Shown here: positions 36,063 through 45,448 of the stretch, piece after piece
How the letters are laid out: each line of letters starts with the position of its first letter
How positions within the stretch are numbered: the first letter of the stretch is position 1
Source: an uncultured Clostridia bacterium
GTDB taxonomy: Bacteria; Bacillota; Clostridia; Oscillospirales; Ruminococcaceae
Direction: 5' to 3'
Length of the DNA: 64,000 bases
Assembly (NCBI GenBank): GCA_947589215.1
Contig: CANQCL010000006.1
Location: 58,279-122,278, forward strand
The notes under the pieces: model-generated
The model's database searches: none
What the model was told of the DNA's origin: nothing
The model's input: only the letters and a program-made list of their open reading frames with translations
Position numbers and translations under genes: made by a program

Positions 36063-38048
36063 ATGAAAAACAGACTGTCTCCGTTTTTTATAGTTTCATA
36101 TTTAATACTCAGTGCCGTCGGCATTTTTTCTACATGGTTTGTTCGGCAGATAACTAACTACAAAGGGCTTGGTACGTTGCTTTTTGCCGTCTCTTTGATA
36201 GGCTTTGCTGTTATGACGGTAGAGATAGTGCTGTTTTATGTCGGCAGAATGAGGTATGTTGCCCGAATGTCGAGGGATATCTCTGTCGCTCAGCGGGAGA
36301 CTCTTTATAATTTTCCTGCTCCTGCTTTTATTATCGATGAAAATAAAGTGATAGTATGGTTGAATTCACGCTTTGACAAAGAGGTCTTTAAGGAAAAGGA
36401 CGCTTTCGGCGCTCGTCTTAATGACCTTATGGATATAAATTTTAATAAGCTCTTTTCAAAAAGAGGCACTATGGTTACATATAAAGGTAAGTATTACCGT
36501 GCATTTGCCGTTAAGCCAGCGTCTAATGAATCAGGGCTTACGTTGATTTACTTCAAAAACGAAACTGACTTTGTCAATCTTGATTATGAGTACAGACAGT
36601 CACGTCCGTCGGTTATGATAATATCGGTAGACGACTACGAGGATTTGCTTGAAAACGCAAGAGACAGTGAAAAAGCTCATATTCTTGTTGAGATAGAAAA
36701 GCTGGTCGAAAACTTTATCGACGGTACGACCGGAGTTACTAAGAAAATCTCGAATAACAGATTTTTTGTCGTTCTTGAGGAAAGGCATCTTTCAAAGATT
36801 ATTGAAAACAGGTTTGACATTCTGGATAAGGCTAGGAAAATAGAAATCGGAGAAAGACAAACAGTAACGCTTTCTATCGGCGTTGGACACGGTGCACAAA
36901 CGCTTCACGAAAGCGAGGTTTACGCAAGGCAGGCGCTTGATATGTGTCTGGGAAGAGGCGGAGATCAGGCTGCTGTTAAAACGGATAACGGTTTTGAGTT
37001 TTTCGGCGGAGTTTCAAAGGGTATTGAAAAGAGAACAAAGGTAAAAACAAGGATAATTGCCAACGCTATAAAAGAGAACGTAAAGCAGTCGGATTTAGTT
37101 TTTATTATGGGTCACAGGCTTGCCGACCTTGACAGCGTCGGCTCGGCGATAGGAGTGTGTACTCTTATGCGTCAGATAGGCAAAAAGTCGTATGTTGTTG
37201 TTGACCCCGAAGAGAACCTTTCGGGTGTTTTAATAGAACACGTAAATAAAAACGAGAACGATACCTTTTTCATTCCTCCTGAGCTTGCAATATCAATGAA
37301 AACTGACGACACAACGCTTATAATCGTCGACACTCATAACCCTGAAATTCTCGACAGCGTTGATTTGTATAAGATGTTTGATAAGGTAATTGTTATAGAT
37401 CACCACAGAAGAATGGTAAAGTCAATCGATAATTCAATTGTATTTTACCATCAGCCGTATGCGTCATCAGCCTCTGAGATGGTTACAGAGCTTGTGCAGT
37501 ATTTCGGAGACAATATCAAGCTTTCCCCGAGTATTGCAGAATGTCTGCTGGCAGGGATTATGCTGGATACTAAAAATTTTGTTATGAGAACAGGCGTTAG
37601 AACTTTCGAGGCGGCGGCGTATTTAAAACGTGCAGGTGCCGATACGGTAACCGTAAGAACTATGTTCTCGACCTCGTTTGATTTATATAAAAGAAAAACA
37701 GACCTTATTAAGAGTTCGGTTATGTACAAGGGCTGTGCAATAACGGTAACTGACGATGAGAACAGCGATACTATAAGAATAGCCGCTCCTCAGGCGGCTG
37801 ACGAATTGTTATATATAGAGGGCGTAAAGGCGTCTTTTGTTGTTTACGCTGACAACGGCAAGACATCTATTTCCGCACGTTCTATAGGAGAGATGAATGT
37901 ACAGGTGGTTATGGAGTCTATTGGCGGCGGCGGACATCAGACATCTGCAGGTGGTCAGCTTGAAACGGGTCTTGAGGAGGCAACAAAAAAATTACAGGAA
38001 GCTATTGATAAGTATTACGAATTTAACAATCAAAATAAGTTGTCATAG
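36063..38048 (+). CDS. gdpP: Cyclic-di-AMP phosphodiesterase, GdpP type
   Basis: Membrane-bound DHH/DHHA1 phosphodiesterase that hydrolyses c-di-AMP. Two N-terminal transmembrane helices (about 8-65) precede a PAS-like domain (about 80-160), a degenerate GGDEF domain (about 170-300) and the catalytic DHH half with GHRLADLDSVGSA, IVDTHNP and VIDHHRRM, then a DHHA1 domain ending SIGGGGHQTSAGGQL. The start is uncertain: AAGGAGG (36025-36031) lies 31 bases before this ATG with a CCCC/GGGG hairpin between, while an in-frame GTG at 36033 is only one base from it. rplI and dnaB follow, the conserved Firmicute order. Confidence 0.93.
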   Translation: MKNRLSPFFIVSYLILSAVGIFSTWFVRQITNYKGLGTLLFAVSLIGFAVMTVEIVLFYVGRMRYVARMSRDISVAQRETLYNFPAPAFIIDENKVIVWLNSRFDKEVFKEKDAFGARLNDLMDINFNKLFSKRGTMVTYKGKYYRAFAVKPASNESGLTLIYFKNETDFVNLDYEYRQSRPSVMIISVDDYEDLLENARDSEKAHILVEIEKLVENFIDGTTGVTKKISNNRFFVVLEERHLSKIIENRFDILDKARKIEIGERQTVTLSIGVGHGAQTLHESEVYARQALDMCLGRGGDQAAVKTDNGFEFFGGVSKGIEKRTKVKTRIIANAIKENVKQSDLVFIMGHRLADLDSVGSAIGVCTLMRQIGKKSYVVVDPEENLSGVLIEHVNKNENDTFFIPPELAISMKTDDTTLIIVDTHNPEILDSVDLYKMFDKVIVIDHHRRMVKSIDNSIVFYHQPYASSASEMVTELVQYFGDNIKLSPSIAECLLAGIMLDTKNFVMRTGVRTFEAAAYLKRAGADTVTVRTMFSTSFDLYKRKTDLIKSSVMYKGCAITVTDDENSDTIRIAAPQAADELLYIEGVKASFVVYADNGKTSISARSIGEMNVQVVMESIGGGGHQTSAGGQLETGLEEATKKLQEAIDKYYEFNNQNKLS

Positions 38049-38050
38049 GA

Positions 38051-38266
38051 TCAATTATCAGTTGTCAATTTAAGAAGAGAATCGCATTTATCCTGCATTT
38101 TATATGCCTCTTCCATTAGATATGAGAAAACTTTTATTACATCTTCAGACTCATGTGTGGTCTCAAAAAATACGGTCAGGACGTACGATAGCCCTGCCAG
38201 CAAATCAGAATTGCATTTGATTTCTTCTATATCGGATATTATTTTGTCTGTAATTATTTTTTCCAT
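38051..38266 (-). CDS. Conserved ~70-residue protein, divergent member (module C)
   Basis: Seventy-one residues from the ATG at 38266, whose context AAGGAAATTGACATCA-ATG matches the starts of the homologues at 25420 and 45285. The centre and C-terminal half align with them (LLAGLSYV, then a DV-x6-YLMEEAYKMQDKCDSLL stretch). The N-terminus is different. The last residues (TTDN) and the TGA come from a TTGACAACT-type heptamer repeat. Convergent with gdpP (two bases apart) and divergent from the RHH gene at 38443. Confidence 0.65.
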   Translation of the reverse strand: MEKIITDKIISDIEEIKCNSDLLAGLSYVLTVFFETTHESEDVIKVFSYLMEEAYKMQDKCDSLLKLTTDN

Positions 38267-38350
38267 TGATGTCAATTTCCTTTCGTATAGTGTATTATAA
38301 TTATATATCTTCGGAGACATATAATCAATGGGCATAATTAACAAATATCT

Positions 38351-38398
38351 TGTATTTACATATTGTTTTTTGACAATAGTGTACAAATACATTATATT
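38351..38398 (+). promoter_or_regulatory. Promoter embedded in an inverted repeat (module C)
   Basis: TTGACA (38370-38375), 17 bp and TATATT (38393-38398). Outer arms TGTATTT (38351-38357) and AAATACA (38385-38391) and inner arms TATTGT/ACAATA enclose the -35, a layout expected for autorepression by the RHH protein. Confidence 0.65.
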
Positions 38399-38442
38399 TT
38401 TATAGAGAAAATCAAATAAAACAAAAAGAAAGTAGGATAAAT

Positions 38443-38634
38443 ATGCCAGTAAGTAAAGCACAGCAAAAAGCAACACGTAAGTACATGAAAAATCATTATG
38501 ATAGACTTGAAATGCAAGTACCAAAGGGAAAAAAAGAGAAAATTTCTGCTCATGCAATAGAGCATGACGGTTCAATAAACAAGTTTCTTAATCGAGCAGT
38601 TGACGAGACTATAGAAAGAGACAATAATAATTGA
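38443..38634 (+). CDS. Small ribbon-helix-helix-like protein (module C)
   Basis: A 63-residue protein with a basic N-terminal arm, a strand (YDRLEMQVPKGKKEKI) and helices with SINKFLNRAVDETIE, in the pattern of Arc-type regulators and like the protein at 25093 (shared KK-EKI spacing and S-N-F/Y-I/L helix). Its end (RDNNN, TGA) runs into a TTGACAATT heptamer repeat (38626-38665). Target DNA is probably the inverted repeat at 38351-38391. Confidence 0.75.
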   Translation: MPVSKAQQKATRKYMKNHYDRLEMQVPKGKKEKISAHAIEHDGSINKFLNRAVDETIERDNNN

Positions 38635-38732
38635 CAATTGAGAATGGACAATGGATAATTTAATGAAGCAAGATAATAATTAAGATTGTTTCTAGTCTCT
38701 GGCATCTTGCATCTAGAAAGGATTGATATAAT

Positions 38733-39179
38733 ATGAAAGTAATTTTATTAAAAGACGTTAAAGGTACGGGCAAATCAGGTGATATTCTGAATGTTGCCGA
38801 CGGCTATGCGAGAAACTTCCTGATCGCACGCAGATTTGCCTGCGAGGCAAATGCTAAGAACTTAAACGAGCTTGAGGGTAAGAGAGCGTCTAAACAGCAC
38901 AAGCTGGAAGTTGAAAAGGCTGACAACGAGAAAATAGCAGAGAAGCTCAAAGACAAGACTATTGAGATAAAGGCAAAGGCAGGGCAGGGCGGAAGGCTGT
39001 TCGGCGCTGTTACTGCTCTTACTATCAGTGAAAAGATAAAAGAGCTTTATGGTATAGAAATTGACAAAAAGAAGATCTCAACAAACGGCGAGATAAAAAG
39101 CTACGGAGATTTTAATGCAACGGTCAAGCTCTCGCAGGGGGTTAATTTTTCAATAAAAGTAAAAGTATTAGAACAATAG
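38733..39179 (+). CDS. rplI: 50S ribosomal protein L9
   Basis: A 148-residue protein with the N-terminal rRNA-binding domain ([30 protein letters not shown]) that is the family hallmark, a long connecting helix and a C-terminal domain with GGRLFGAVT. It lies between gdpP and dnaB as in most Firmicutes. A heptamer patch precedes the RBS AGAAAGGA. Confidence 0.97.
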   Translation: MKVILLKDVKGTGKSGDILNVADGYARNFLIARRFACEANAKNLNELEGKRASKQHKLEVEKADNEKIAEKLKDKTIEIKAKAGQGGRLFGAVTALTISEKIKELYGIEIDKKKISTNGEIKSYGDFNATVKLSQGVNFSIKVKVLEQ

Positions 39180-39276
39180 GCATTAAGTTAAGCAAGGACA
39201 GTAAATCAACTAGACAGGTATTGCCTCTTGCTTTGGGTCTTTTGCATCTAATTATTTGGGAAGGAGCGTCTTACAA

Positions 39277-40626
39277 ATGGACTTGAATAATCAGCCTGAA
39301 TTTACCAGCAGGGAAATTCCATACAGCTTAGAGGCGGAGCAGACAGTTCTGGGCGGCGTATTGATTGACGCACAAAAGGCGTTACCGACCGTAATTGAAA
39401 CGCTAAAGCCTGAGTGCTTTTACAACGAAATACACAAGCAGATTTTCAACATAATGGTGAGAATGTTCACTAATAATGAAACTGTTGATATTGTAACTGT
39501 GGGCAACGAGGCTTATGAAACAGGCGTATTTGAAACGAGCGTAATGGCTAAGACTTACCTTAAAGGTATGATGGAAAACGTACCGTCTGTTTCAAATATA
39601 GCGAGCTACTGCAAGATAATTGAAGACAAATTTTATTTGAGGTCGCTTATTGAGACGGCTCAGGATATTATAGAAAAGGCGGCATCAACTGTTGACGCTG
39701 AAAACCTTCTTGACATTGCCGAGCAGAAGATATATGACATAAGAAAGGGCAAGGCGTCAAACGGTCTTACTAAAATTGATGAAATCATCATTGAGTCTTA
39801 CGACAGGCTCCAAAAGATATCAGGTACGGATAGGGAAAAATTTCTCGGAGTTAAGACGGGCTTTAAGCTTATAGACAGCTATACAACAGGGCTTAACAAA
39901 TCTGATTTGATAATTCTTGCGGCGCGTCCGGGAATGGGAAAATCTGCATTTGCTTTGAATGTTGCGAGAAATATGTGTAAGTCTTCTGACAAGCAGGTTG
40001 CTATTTTCTCACTTGAAATGGGCAAGGAACAGCTTGTTTCCCGTATGCTTTCGTCAGAATCGCTGGTCAATAATAATTCTCTGAGAAGCGGTATGCTTGA
40101 AGTTGAGGACTGGACTAAGCTTGCAGAGGGTGCAAGGGCGTTGTCAGAACTGCCTATATATATTGATGATTCTGCTGGGCTGACTGTTCCGCAAATGAAG
40201 GCAAAGCTAAGAAGAATGAGAAATCTGGGTCTTGTTATTATAGACTACTTACAGCTTATGGAAAGTCCAAATCGTCACACTAACCGTGTGACTGAGGTTT
40301 CAGAGATAACAAGACAGCTAAAGCTTATGGCAAAGGAGCTCGATGTTCCGGTTATATGCCTTTCACAGCTTGCTCGTGGTCCTGAGAACAGAACCGATCA
40401 CAGACCTCTGCTTGCCGATTTGCGTGAATCCGGTTCTATTGAGCAGGATGCGGATATTGTAATGTTCCTATACAGAGAGGGTTACTACGATAAGATGAAT
40501 CCTAATCAAGGGGATTCTGAATGTATTGTTGCCAAAAACCGTCACGGCGAGACGGGTACTGTTAAACTGGCATGGCTGGGAGAATATCAGTTGTTCAGGA
40601 GTATAGACGTTATTAGGGAGCAGTAG
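39277..40626 (+). CDS. dnaB: Replicative DNA helicase
   Basis: Hexameric 5'-3' fork helicase of 449 residues. The ATG at 39277, ten bases after AAGGAG, is preferred to an upstream in-frame non-ATG start. The N-terminal domain begins IPYSLEAEQTVLGGVLID. The RecA-like domain has Walker A (AARPGMGKSAFALNVA), FSLEMGKEQLVSRML, Walker B (LVIIDYLQLM) and the arginine-rich LADLRESGSIEQDAD. No intein. Confidence 0.97.
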   Translation: MDLNNQPEFTSREIPYSLEAEQTVLGGVLIDAQKALPTVIETLKPECFYNEIHKQIFNIMVRMFTNNETVDIVTVGNEAYETGVFETSVMAKTYLKGMMENVPSVSNIASYCKIIEDKFYLRSLIETAQDIIEKAASTVDAENLLDIAEQKIYDIRKGKASNGLTKIDEIIIESYDRLQKISGTDREKFLGVKTGFKLIDSYTTGLNKSDLIILAARPGMGKSAFALNVARNMCKSSDKQVAIFSLEMGKEQLVSRMLSSESLVNNNSLRSGMLEVEDWTKLAEGARALSELPIYIDDSAGLTVPQMKAKLRRMRNLGLVIIDYLQLMESPNRHTNRVTEVSEITRQLKLMAKELDVPVICLSQLARGPENRTDHRPLLADLRESGSIEQDADIVMFLYREGYYDKMNPNQGDSECIVAKNRHGETGTVKLAWLGEYQLFRSIDVIREQ

Positions 40627-40635
40627 ATTAAAAAA

Positions 40636-40676
40636 ATGGATAACAGATAATTGATAAAAAATTGTCTGTTATCCAT
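40636..40676. repeat. Inverted pair of heptamer repeats between dnaB and tilS
   Basis: Arms ATGGATAACAGATAATT and AATTGTCTGTTATCCAT (17 bp, one mismatch) around a short A-rich loop. It is made of two oppositely oriented copies of the TTGACAAT/ATGGATAAT repeat and has no T-run. Confidence 0.7.
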
Positions 40677-40701
40677 TAATAATATGAAACGGAGTATTAT
40701 T

Positions 40702-42039
40702 ATGCTCGAAAAAGTAAAAAATACAATTTTAAAATACGATATGCTTTCTCCTTCGGATAGCGTACTTGTAGGGCTTTCAGGCGGTGCGGACAGTGTAGCG
40801 CTGTTGGTGTGTTTGAATGAACTGGGATATAATGTGTCAGCTATGCACATAAACCACAACCTAAGAGGTGAGGAGAGCGACCGTGATGAGAGGTTCTGTG
40901 TTGAACTTTGCAAAAAGTTCGGCATTTCTCTTACTGTTAAAAGCTTAGATGTTAAAGAGTATTGCCAAGCAAATAAGATGGGTATCGAGGAGGGTGCAAG
41001 AGAGCTGAGGTATAAGGCTTTTTCAGCTGCTCAAACGGATAAAATTTGTACAGCGCACACTCTTTCTGACAACGTTGAAACAATGCTGATAAATCTCATA
41101 AGAGGAACTGCGCTTAAAGGTCTTTGCGGAGTGCCCGGCAAGCGGGGAAACATAGTGCGTCCTTTGATAGAGTGCACGAGAGAGGAAGTTGAAGCGTTTT
41201 TAAGTGAGCGAAATATCGGTTATGTTACTGATTCGACTAATGATTCAAACGACTATACAAGAAACAAGATAAGACATTTAGTTGTTCCTAAGCTTGTCGA
41301 GATTTCAAAAGAGCAAAACGGAAGTATTTACCAAAATATAAGCAAAACGCTTAATTCTATAAAACTTGACGAGGATTATTTAAGTATTGAAGCTGAGAGT
41401 TTGCTTAAAAAGGCTCAGACAGATGAAAATGTTTTTGATCTTAAAATGATTTTTTCAATGCACGAGGCGGTTTTGAACCGTGTGCTAGTAATGCTTTTAA
41501 AAAGGTACGAGGTTGAGGTGTCAGCGGCAAAGCTTGAGGATTTTAAGAGAGCGTGTAAAGACGGCAGGAAAATAAATCTCAAAAAGAATGTTTACTCAAG
41601 CGTTAAATCGGGAAAGCTAATTATTACTGGGGAAAAAGAAAAACCAAAGGTTTATTTAAAAGAAGTATCATTTGAAAATACTGAAAAGGTAAGCGAGGAT
41701 TTTTTAGGCAGGAATGTAGAGATTCGCCTTATTGATTATGACAATAAAATGGCGAATATTCACAATATGTTTACAAAGAAAGAAATTGATTATGATAAAA
41801 TAAAAGGCAAGATTTTTCTAAGAAACCGAATAAGCGGAGATAAAATAAGACTGCCCGAAAGGGGACTTACAAAGAGCTTAAAAAAGCTATTTAATGAGAA
41901 TATTCCGCTTGAAGAACGTTATAAGGTTGCTGTATTAAGCGATGACGACGGAGTGATATATGTTGAGGGCTTCGGCGCGGACGAGCGAGTTTCTTCAGAT
42001 GAAAATACTAAACGAATTTTAAAGGTTGAAATATCATAA
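40702..42039 (+). CDS. tilS: tRNA(Ile)-lysidine synthase
   Basis: Modifies C34 of the AUA-reading tRNA-Ile to lysidine. It has 445 residues from the ATG after CGGAG; the 17 residues upstream of it come from repeat DNA. The PP-loop SGGADSVALL lies near residue 25, AMHINHNLRGEESDRDE follows, then GIEEGARELRY, the TilS central domain and the C-terminal TilS_C (FLRNRISGDKIRLPERGLTKSLKKLFNE). The gene order tilS-ftsH is common, though the usual hpt between them is missing. Confidence 0.95.
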   Translation: MLEKVKNTILKYDMLSPSDSVLVGLSGGADSVALLVCLNELGYNVSAMHINHNLRGEESDRDERFCVELCKKFGISLTVKSLDVKEYCQANKMGIEEGARELRYKAFSAAQTDKICTAHTLSDNVETMLINLIRGTALKGLCGVPGKRGNIVRPLIECTREEVEAFLSERNIGYVTDSTNDSNDYTRNKIRHLVVPKLVEISKEQNGSIYQNISKTLNSIKLDEDYLSIEAESLLKKAQTDENVFDLKMIFSMHEAVLNRVLVMLLKRYEVEVSAAKLEDFKRACKDGRKINLKKNVYSSVKSGKLIITGEKEKPKVYLKEVSFENTEKVSEDFLGRNVEIRLIDYDNKMANIHNMFTKKEIDYDKIKGKIFLRNRISGDKIRLPERGLTKSLKKLFNENIPLEERYKVAVLSDDDGVIYVEGFGADERVSSDENTKRILKVEIS

Positions 42040-42060
42040 AACTATCACAATTTAGTTTTA

Positions 42061-42145
42061 TATTAGAGGTTAGAAGTTGGAAGTTAGATGCAGGGAGTTG
42101 GAAGATAAATTTCTAATCTCTTATCTCTTTAATTCTAGTTTCTAC
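42061..42145. repeat. Heptamer repeat patch between tilS and ftsH
   Basis: 7-bp-period units of the GTTAGAA/GTTGGAA type followed by TCTAATC/TTATCTC units in the opposite sense, able to form a loose hairpin. Confidence 0.75.
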
Positions 42146-42162
42146 GGAATGGAGTTGACAAA

Positions 42163-44061
42163 TTGAAACAAAACAGAAATAAGAGTATAATAATTTATAT
42201 TTTGGTATCGGTAGCAATAATAACAGGTCTTGTATTTATGCTGAACAACGTAAATACAAATAAAGACGAGGTTGATTATTCAACTATAACGGGTTATTTT
42301 GATGATCTCAGAGTATCGGAGTTCACTCTTGATTTGGGATCGGGAGAGCTTAGTTACAAACTTATCGGTTCGTCTGAGGAGAAAAAATATACCGTACCGA
42401 GCGTTACAGCTTTTTACAACAGAATTTTCAACGATCAGTACGATTATCAAAAAGAGTATAACAAAGCGCATCCTGATAAACCTCTTAAGATGAATATGAA
42501 AGAGGTAAAGGACAACAGCTTCTGGATAAATCTTATACCCACACTGGTAGTGCTGGGAGCAATGGGCTTATTCGTATATATGATGATGAAAACTGCCGGA
42601 GGCGGCGGCAAGATCGGAAGTTTTGGAAAGTCCAACGCAAAACAGCATATGGTTACGAGTAAAAAGGCTACCTTTGAAGATGTTGCAGGCGCAGACGAAG
42701 AAAAGGAAGAGCTTGCCGAGATTGTCGATTTCTTAAAGGATTCTAAAAAGTATAACGAGATAGGAGCAAGAGTGCCTAAGGGTGTTTTGCTTTTAGGTCC
42801 TCCGGGAACAGGTAAAACTCTGCTTGCACGAGCTGTTGCAGGAGAGGCAGGAGTACCGTTTTTCTCGATTTCCGGCTCAGATTTTGTTGAAATGTTTGTC
42901 GGCGTGGGTGCGTCGAGAGTAAGAGACCTGTTCTCTGAGGCAAAGAAAAACGCACCTGCAATCATATTCATAGACGAGATTGACGCTGTAGGACGTCAGA
43001 GAGGAGCAGGGCTTGGCGGCGGTCACGACGAGCGTGAACAAACGCTTAACCAGCTTCTTGTTGAAATGGACGGCTTTACAGGCAACGAGGGTATAATCGT
43101 TATGGCGGCTACTAACCGACGTGATATTCTCGACCCGGCGCTGCTTCGTCCGGGCAGATTTGACAGGCAGATTTTAGTTTCTTATCCTGACGTTAAGGGC
43201 AGAGAGGAGATACTCAAGGTACACTCTAGAAATAAGCCGTTAGCTCCCGATGTCGATTTGAAAACTATTGCAAAAACGACAGTTGGATTTACAGGAGCAG
43301 ATTTGGAGAACCTTATCAACGAGGCAAGTCTGCTTGCGGCAAGAAAGAATAGAAAAGCCATCACCAGAGAGGACTTGGAGGAGGCTTCAATTAAGGTAAT
43401 TGCCGGACCAGAAAAGCGTTCTAAGGTCGTTACTGAAAACGAAAAAAGACTTACTGCGTACCACGAGGGTGGTCACGCTATCTGTACCTACTACTGCGAC
43501 AGGCAGGATAAGGTGCATCAGGTGTCTATTATTCCGAGAGGTGCGGCAGGAGGATTTACTCTTTCTCTTCCTGAAAAGGATAAGGCTTATGTCTCCAAAA
43601 AGGAAATGTATCAGAACATTATAGTTCTGCTCGGCGGACGTGTGGCTGAGAAAATTATTCTTGACGATATTTCAACAGGTGCTTCAAACGACCTTGAGCG
43701 TGCTACTTCTACTGCAAGAAGTATGGTTACAAGGTACGGTTTCAGCGAGAAGCTCGGACCTGTTGTTTACGGAAATGACGAACACGAGGTATTTTTGGGA
43801 CGTGACTATACAAACGGAAACCGATACAGCGAGGAGATAGCGTATCAGATAGACAGCGAGATAAGGAGCATTATCGAAAGCTGTTTCAAAGATGCGGAGA
43901 AAATTCTCAGAGAGCATATCGACCAGCTTCATTTGGTTGCTGATTATCTTATCAAGAATGAAAAGATAGACGGTGATGATTTTGAGGCTTTAATGAAGGG
44001 CGAACTTTCTGAGACTTCAGATACAGAGGATAATGATTCTAAAGCTGATGAAAGCGAATAG
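42163..44061 (+). CDS. ftsH: ATP-dependent zinc metalloprotease FtsH
   Basis: Membrane-anchored AAA+ protease for quality control. A 632-residue protein from a TTG start eight bases after GGAG. Transmembrane helices at about 9-27 and 122-142; Walker A GPPGTGKT at 212-219, Walker [35 protein letters not shown], zinc site HEGGH at 434-438. The acidic C-terminal tail is normal. Confidence 0.97.
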   Translation: MKQNRNKSIIIYILVSVAIITGLVFMLNNVNTNKDEVDYSTITGYFDDLRVSEFTLDLGSGELSYKLIGSSEEKKYTVPSVTAFYNRIFNDQYDYQKEYNKAHPDKPLKMNMKEVKDNSFWINLIPTLVVLGAMGLFVYMMMKTAGGGGKIGSFGKSNAKQHMVTSKKATFEDVAGADEEKEELAEIVDFLKDSKKYNEIGARVPKGVLLLGPPGTGKTLLARAVAGEAGVPFFSISGSDFVEMFVGVGASRVRDLFSEAKKNAPAIIFIDEIDAVGRQRGAGLGGGHDEREQTLNQLLVEMDGFTGNEGIIVMAATNRRDILDPALLRPGRFDRQILVSYPDVKGREEILKVHSRNKPLAPDVDLKTIAKTTVGFTGADLENLINEASLLAARKNRKAITREDLEEASIKVIAGPEKRSKVVTENEKRLTAYHEGGHAICTYYCDRQDKVHQVSIIPRGAAGGFTLSLPEKDKAYVSKKEMYQNIIVLLGGRVAEKIILDDISTGASNDLERATSTARSMVTRYGFSEKLGPVVYGNDEHEVFLGRDYTNGNRYSEEIAYQIDSEIRSIIESCFKDAEKILREHIDQLHLVADYLIKNEKIDGDDFEALMKGELSETSDTEDNDSKADESE

Positions 44062-44110
44062 AGGAAAATTGTAACGGCAGACAAAGCTGTAATTGTTACT
44101 TTCAAAAGTA

Positions 44111-44178
44111 TTGAAATAAAAATCAAAATATGATATAATCTATAAATGACTGGTATACTTTATTAGTATCAGTCATTT
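44111..44178 (+). promoter_or_regulatory. Promoter and hairpin before the MinD-like gene
   Basis: TTGAAA (44111-44116), 17 bp and TATAAT (44134-44139), then an inverted repeat with AAATGACTG and CAGTCATTT ends (44144-44178) at the start of the transcript. It could be a 5' stabilising hairpin or an operator. Confidence 0.6.
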
Positions 44179-44223
44179 ATTTGCATATTAAGGTGTCAAA
44201 GAATTACTAAGCGGAGGTAGGTT

Positions 44224-44886
44224 TTGAAAAAGGTTACTATTATCACAGGGCATTACGGAAGCGGTAAGACTAATATCTCCGTAAATCTTGCACTTGACAT
44301 GGCTCAAAGCGGAAAAAAGGTTACGGTTGTCGATTTAGATATTGTAAATCCGTATTTCAGAACCGCCGATTTCGGTGACCTGTTTTCAGATTATAACATT
44401 GAGCTCATTACTCCTATGTACGCAAATTCTAATCTTGATATACCTGCGATAAGCTTTGACATTGAAAGGCTAACAAGTGAAGAAGGTTATCTTATAATAG
44501 ATGTAGGCGGCGACGACAGCGGTTCGACTGCTTTGGGAAGATACAAGGCTGTCTTTGACAGGCTTTCCAAGTCGGGAGACATTGATATGCTTTACGTTAT
44601 TAATAAGTACAGACTTCTGACAAGTAAATCTGATGACGCTGTTTCGCTTATGAGGGAGATAGAATACACCGCGCGCTTTAAACATACAGGTATAATAAAC
44701 AACTCAAATCTCGGCGTGGAAACAGACAAACAGACTGTTTTGGATTCTCTTGATTATGCTGATGAGGTTTCAAAGCAGACAGGTCTGCCTGTAGTGTTTA
44801 CCTCGTCGCCCTGCGAGTTTGAATGCGAACGCACGAAAATTAAGGTAATAAAGCGTTATGTACGCAATATTTGGGAAAATGGCTAA
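44224..44886 (+). CDS. MinD/ParA-like P-loop ATPase
   Basis: A 220-residue protein from a TTG start after GGAGG. Deviant Walker A GHYGSGKTN near residues 9-17, VVDLDIVNPYFR as the switch region and LIIDVGGDDSG as Walker B. There is no DNA-binding or amphipathic C-terminal helix typical of ParA or MinD, so a metallochaperone or cofactor-insertion role near the Fe-S oxidoreductase genes that follow is one guess. Exact role not known. Confidence 0.75.
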   Translation: MKKVTIITGHYGSGKTNISVNLALDMAQSGKKVTVVDLDIVNPYFRTADFGDLFSDYNIELITPMYANSNLDIPAISFDIERLTSEEGYLIIDVGGDDSGSTALGRYKAVFDRLSKSGDIDMLYVINKYRLLTSKSDDAVSLMREIEYTARFKHTGIINNSNLGVETDKQTVLDSLDYADEVSKQTGLPVVFTSSPCEFECERTKIKVIKRYVRNIWENG

Positions 44887-44894
44887 GCCATTTT

Positions 44895-45066
44895 CCCAGA
44901 GGCAAGAGATTTAGAGGCTAGAAGCAAGACCGGCGAACCGGCAACGGTGACGTTGCACCGGCGAACCGCCGGTGGCTCTGCTATTAGAGGTAAGAGGCAA
45001 GAAGCAAGAGGTTAGAAATTAGAAATTAGAAATTAGAGGTTAAAGATTAGAAGATAACATCTGATT
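44895..45066. repeat. Composite repeat: GC palindromes plus long heptamer array
   Basis: Two GC-rich palindromic units (ACCGGCGAACCGGC and ACCGGCGAACCGCCGGTGGC, 44929-44980) are flanked by AGAGGCA/AGAAGCA/ATTAGAA-type heptamers, at least twelve units in all. The right end continues into the 3' flank of the 70-residue gene at 45073, sharing sequence with the 3' flank of its copy at 25632. Confidence 0.85.
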
Positions 45067-45072
45067 GAGTAT

Positions 45073-45285
45073 TTATTCTTCCGCCTCTTGCATAAGTTCA
45101 TTACAATGTTCGCTTAATTTTGTGGCTTCATAAGCTAAACATTCAAACGCTCCTCTGAAAACGTCGTCTTCAAATGAATTGATATAGCTTAATAAGCATA
45201 CCTGAGCAAGTCCGGATAACATTTCAGCCTCTTTCATTACTTCTTCAAAATCCACTAAATGAATAGCCCTAAACTTTCTTTTCAT
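45073..45285 (-). CDS. Conserved ~70-residue protein of unknown function (module B)
   Basis: Seventy residues from the ATG at 45285 after AAGGATGTGACATCA; longer frames start in the promoter region. Residues 1-21 and the last 27 are identical to the protein at 25420, while the middle (EMLSGLAQVCLLSYINSFED against EKLEGLSEVCVMYFIHIYGD) has changed, including conserved Cys and paired Asp. Divergent from the HTH gene at 45449 across about 160 bp. Function unknown. Confidence 0.7.
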   Translation of the reverse strand: MKRKFRAIHLVDFEEVMKEAEMLSGLAQVCLLSYINSFEDDVFRGAFECLAYEATKLSEHCNELMQEAEE

Positions 45286-45339
45286 TGATGTCACATCCTT
45301 AATTAGTATAATCATATTATATACCGTATTTGGTGAATA

Positions 45340-45357
45340 TGCAATATGTAAATTGCA
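45340..45357. promoter_or_regulatory. Inverted repeat in the divergent spacer of module B
   Basis: TGCAAT-6-ATTGCA lies between the divergent 70-residue and HTH genes, a probable operator. TATAAT-like boxes face both ways (45423-45426 region on plus, 45318-45322 region on minus). Confidence 0.5.
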
Positions 45358-45448
45358 CAAATTTTTTCAATAAATTATGTGTAATTTATACATTGAAAAT
45401 CGTGAATAATTTAATAAGCATATAATATTTTAGGAAAGGGTGGTCACT

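Noticed and set aside
39256..39276. Longer DnaB from an upstream non-ATG codon
   Set aside because: The extra codons contain the AAGGAG ribosome binding site.
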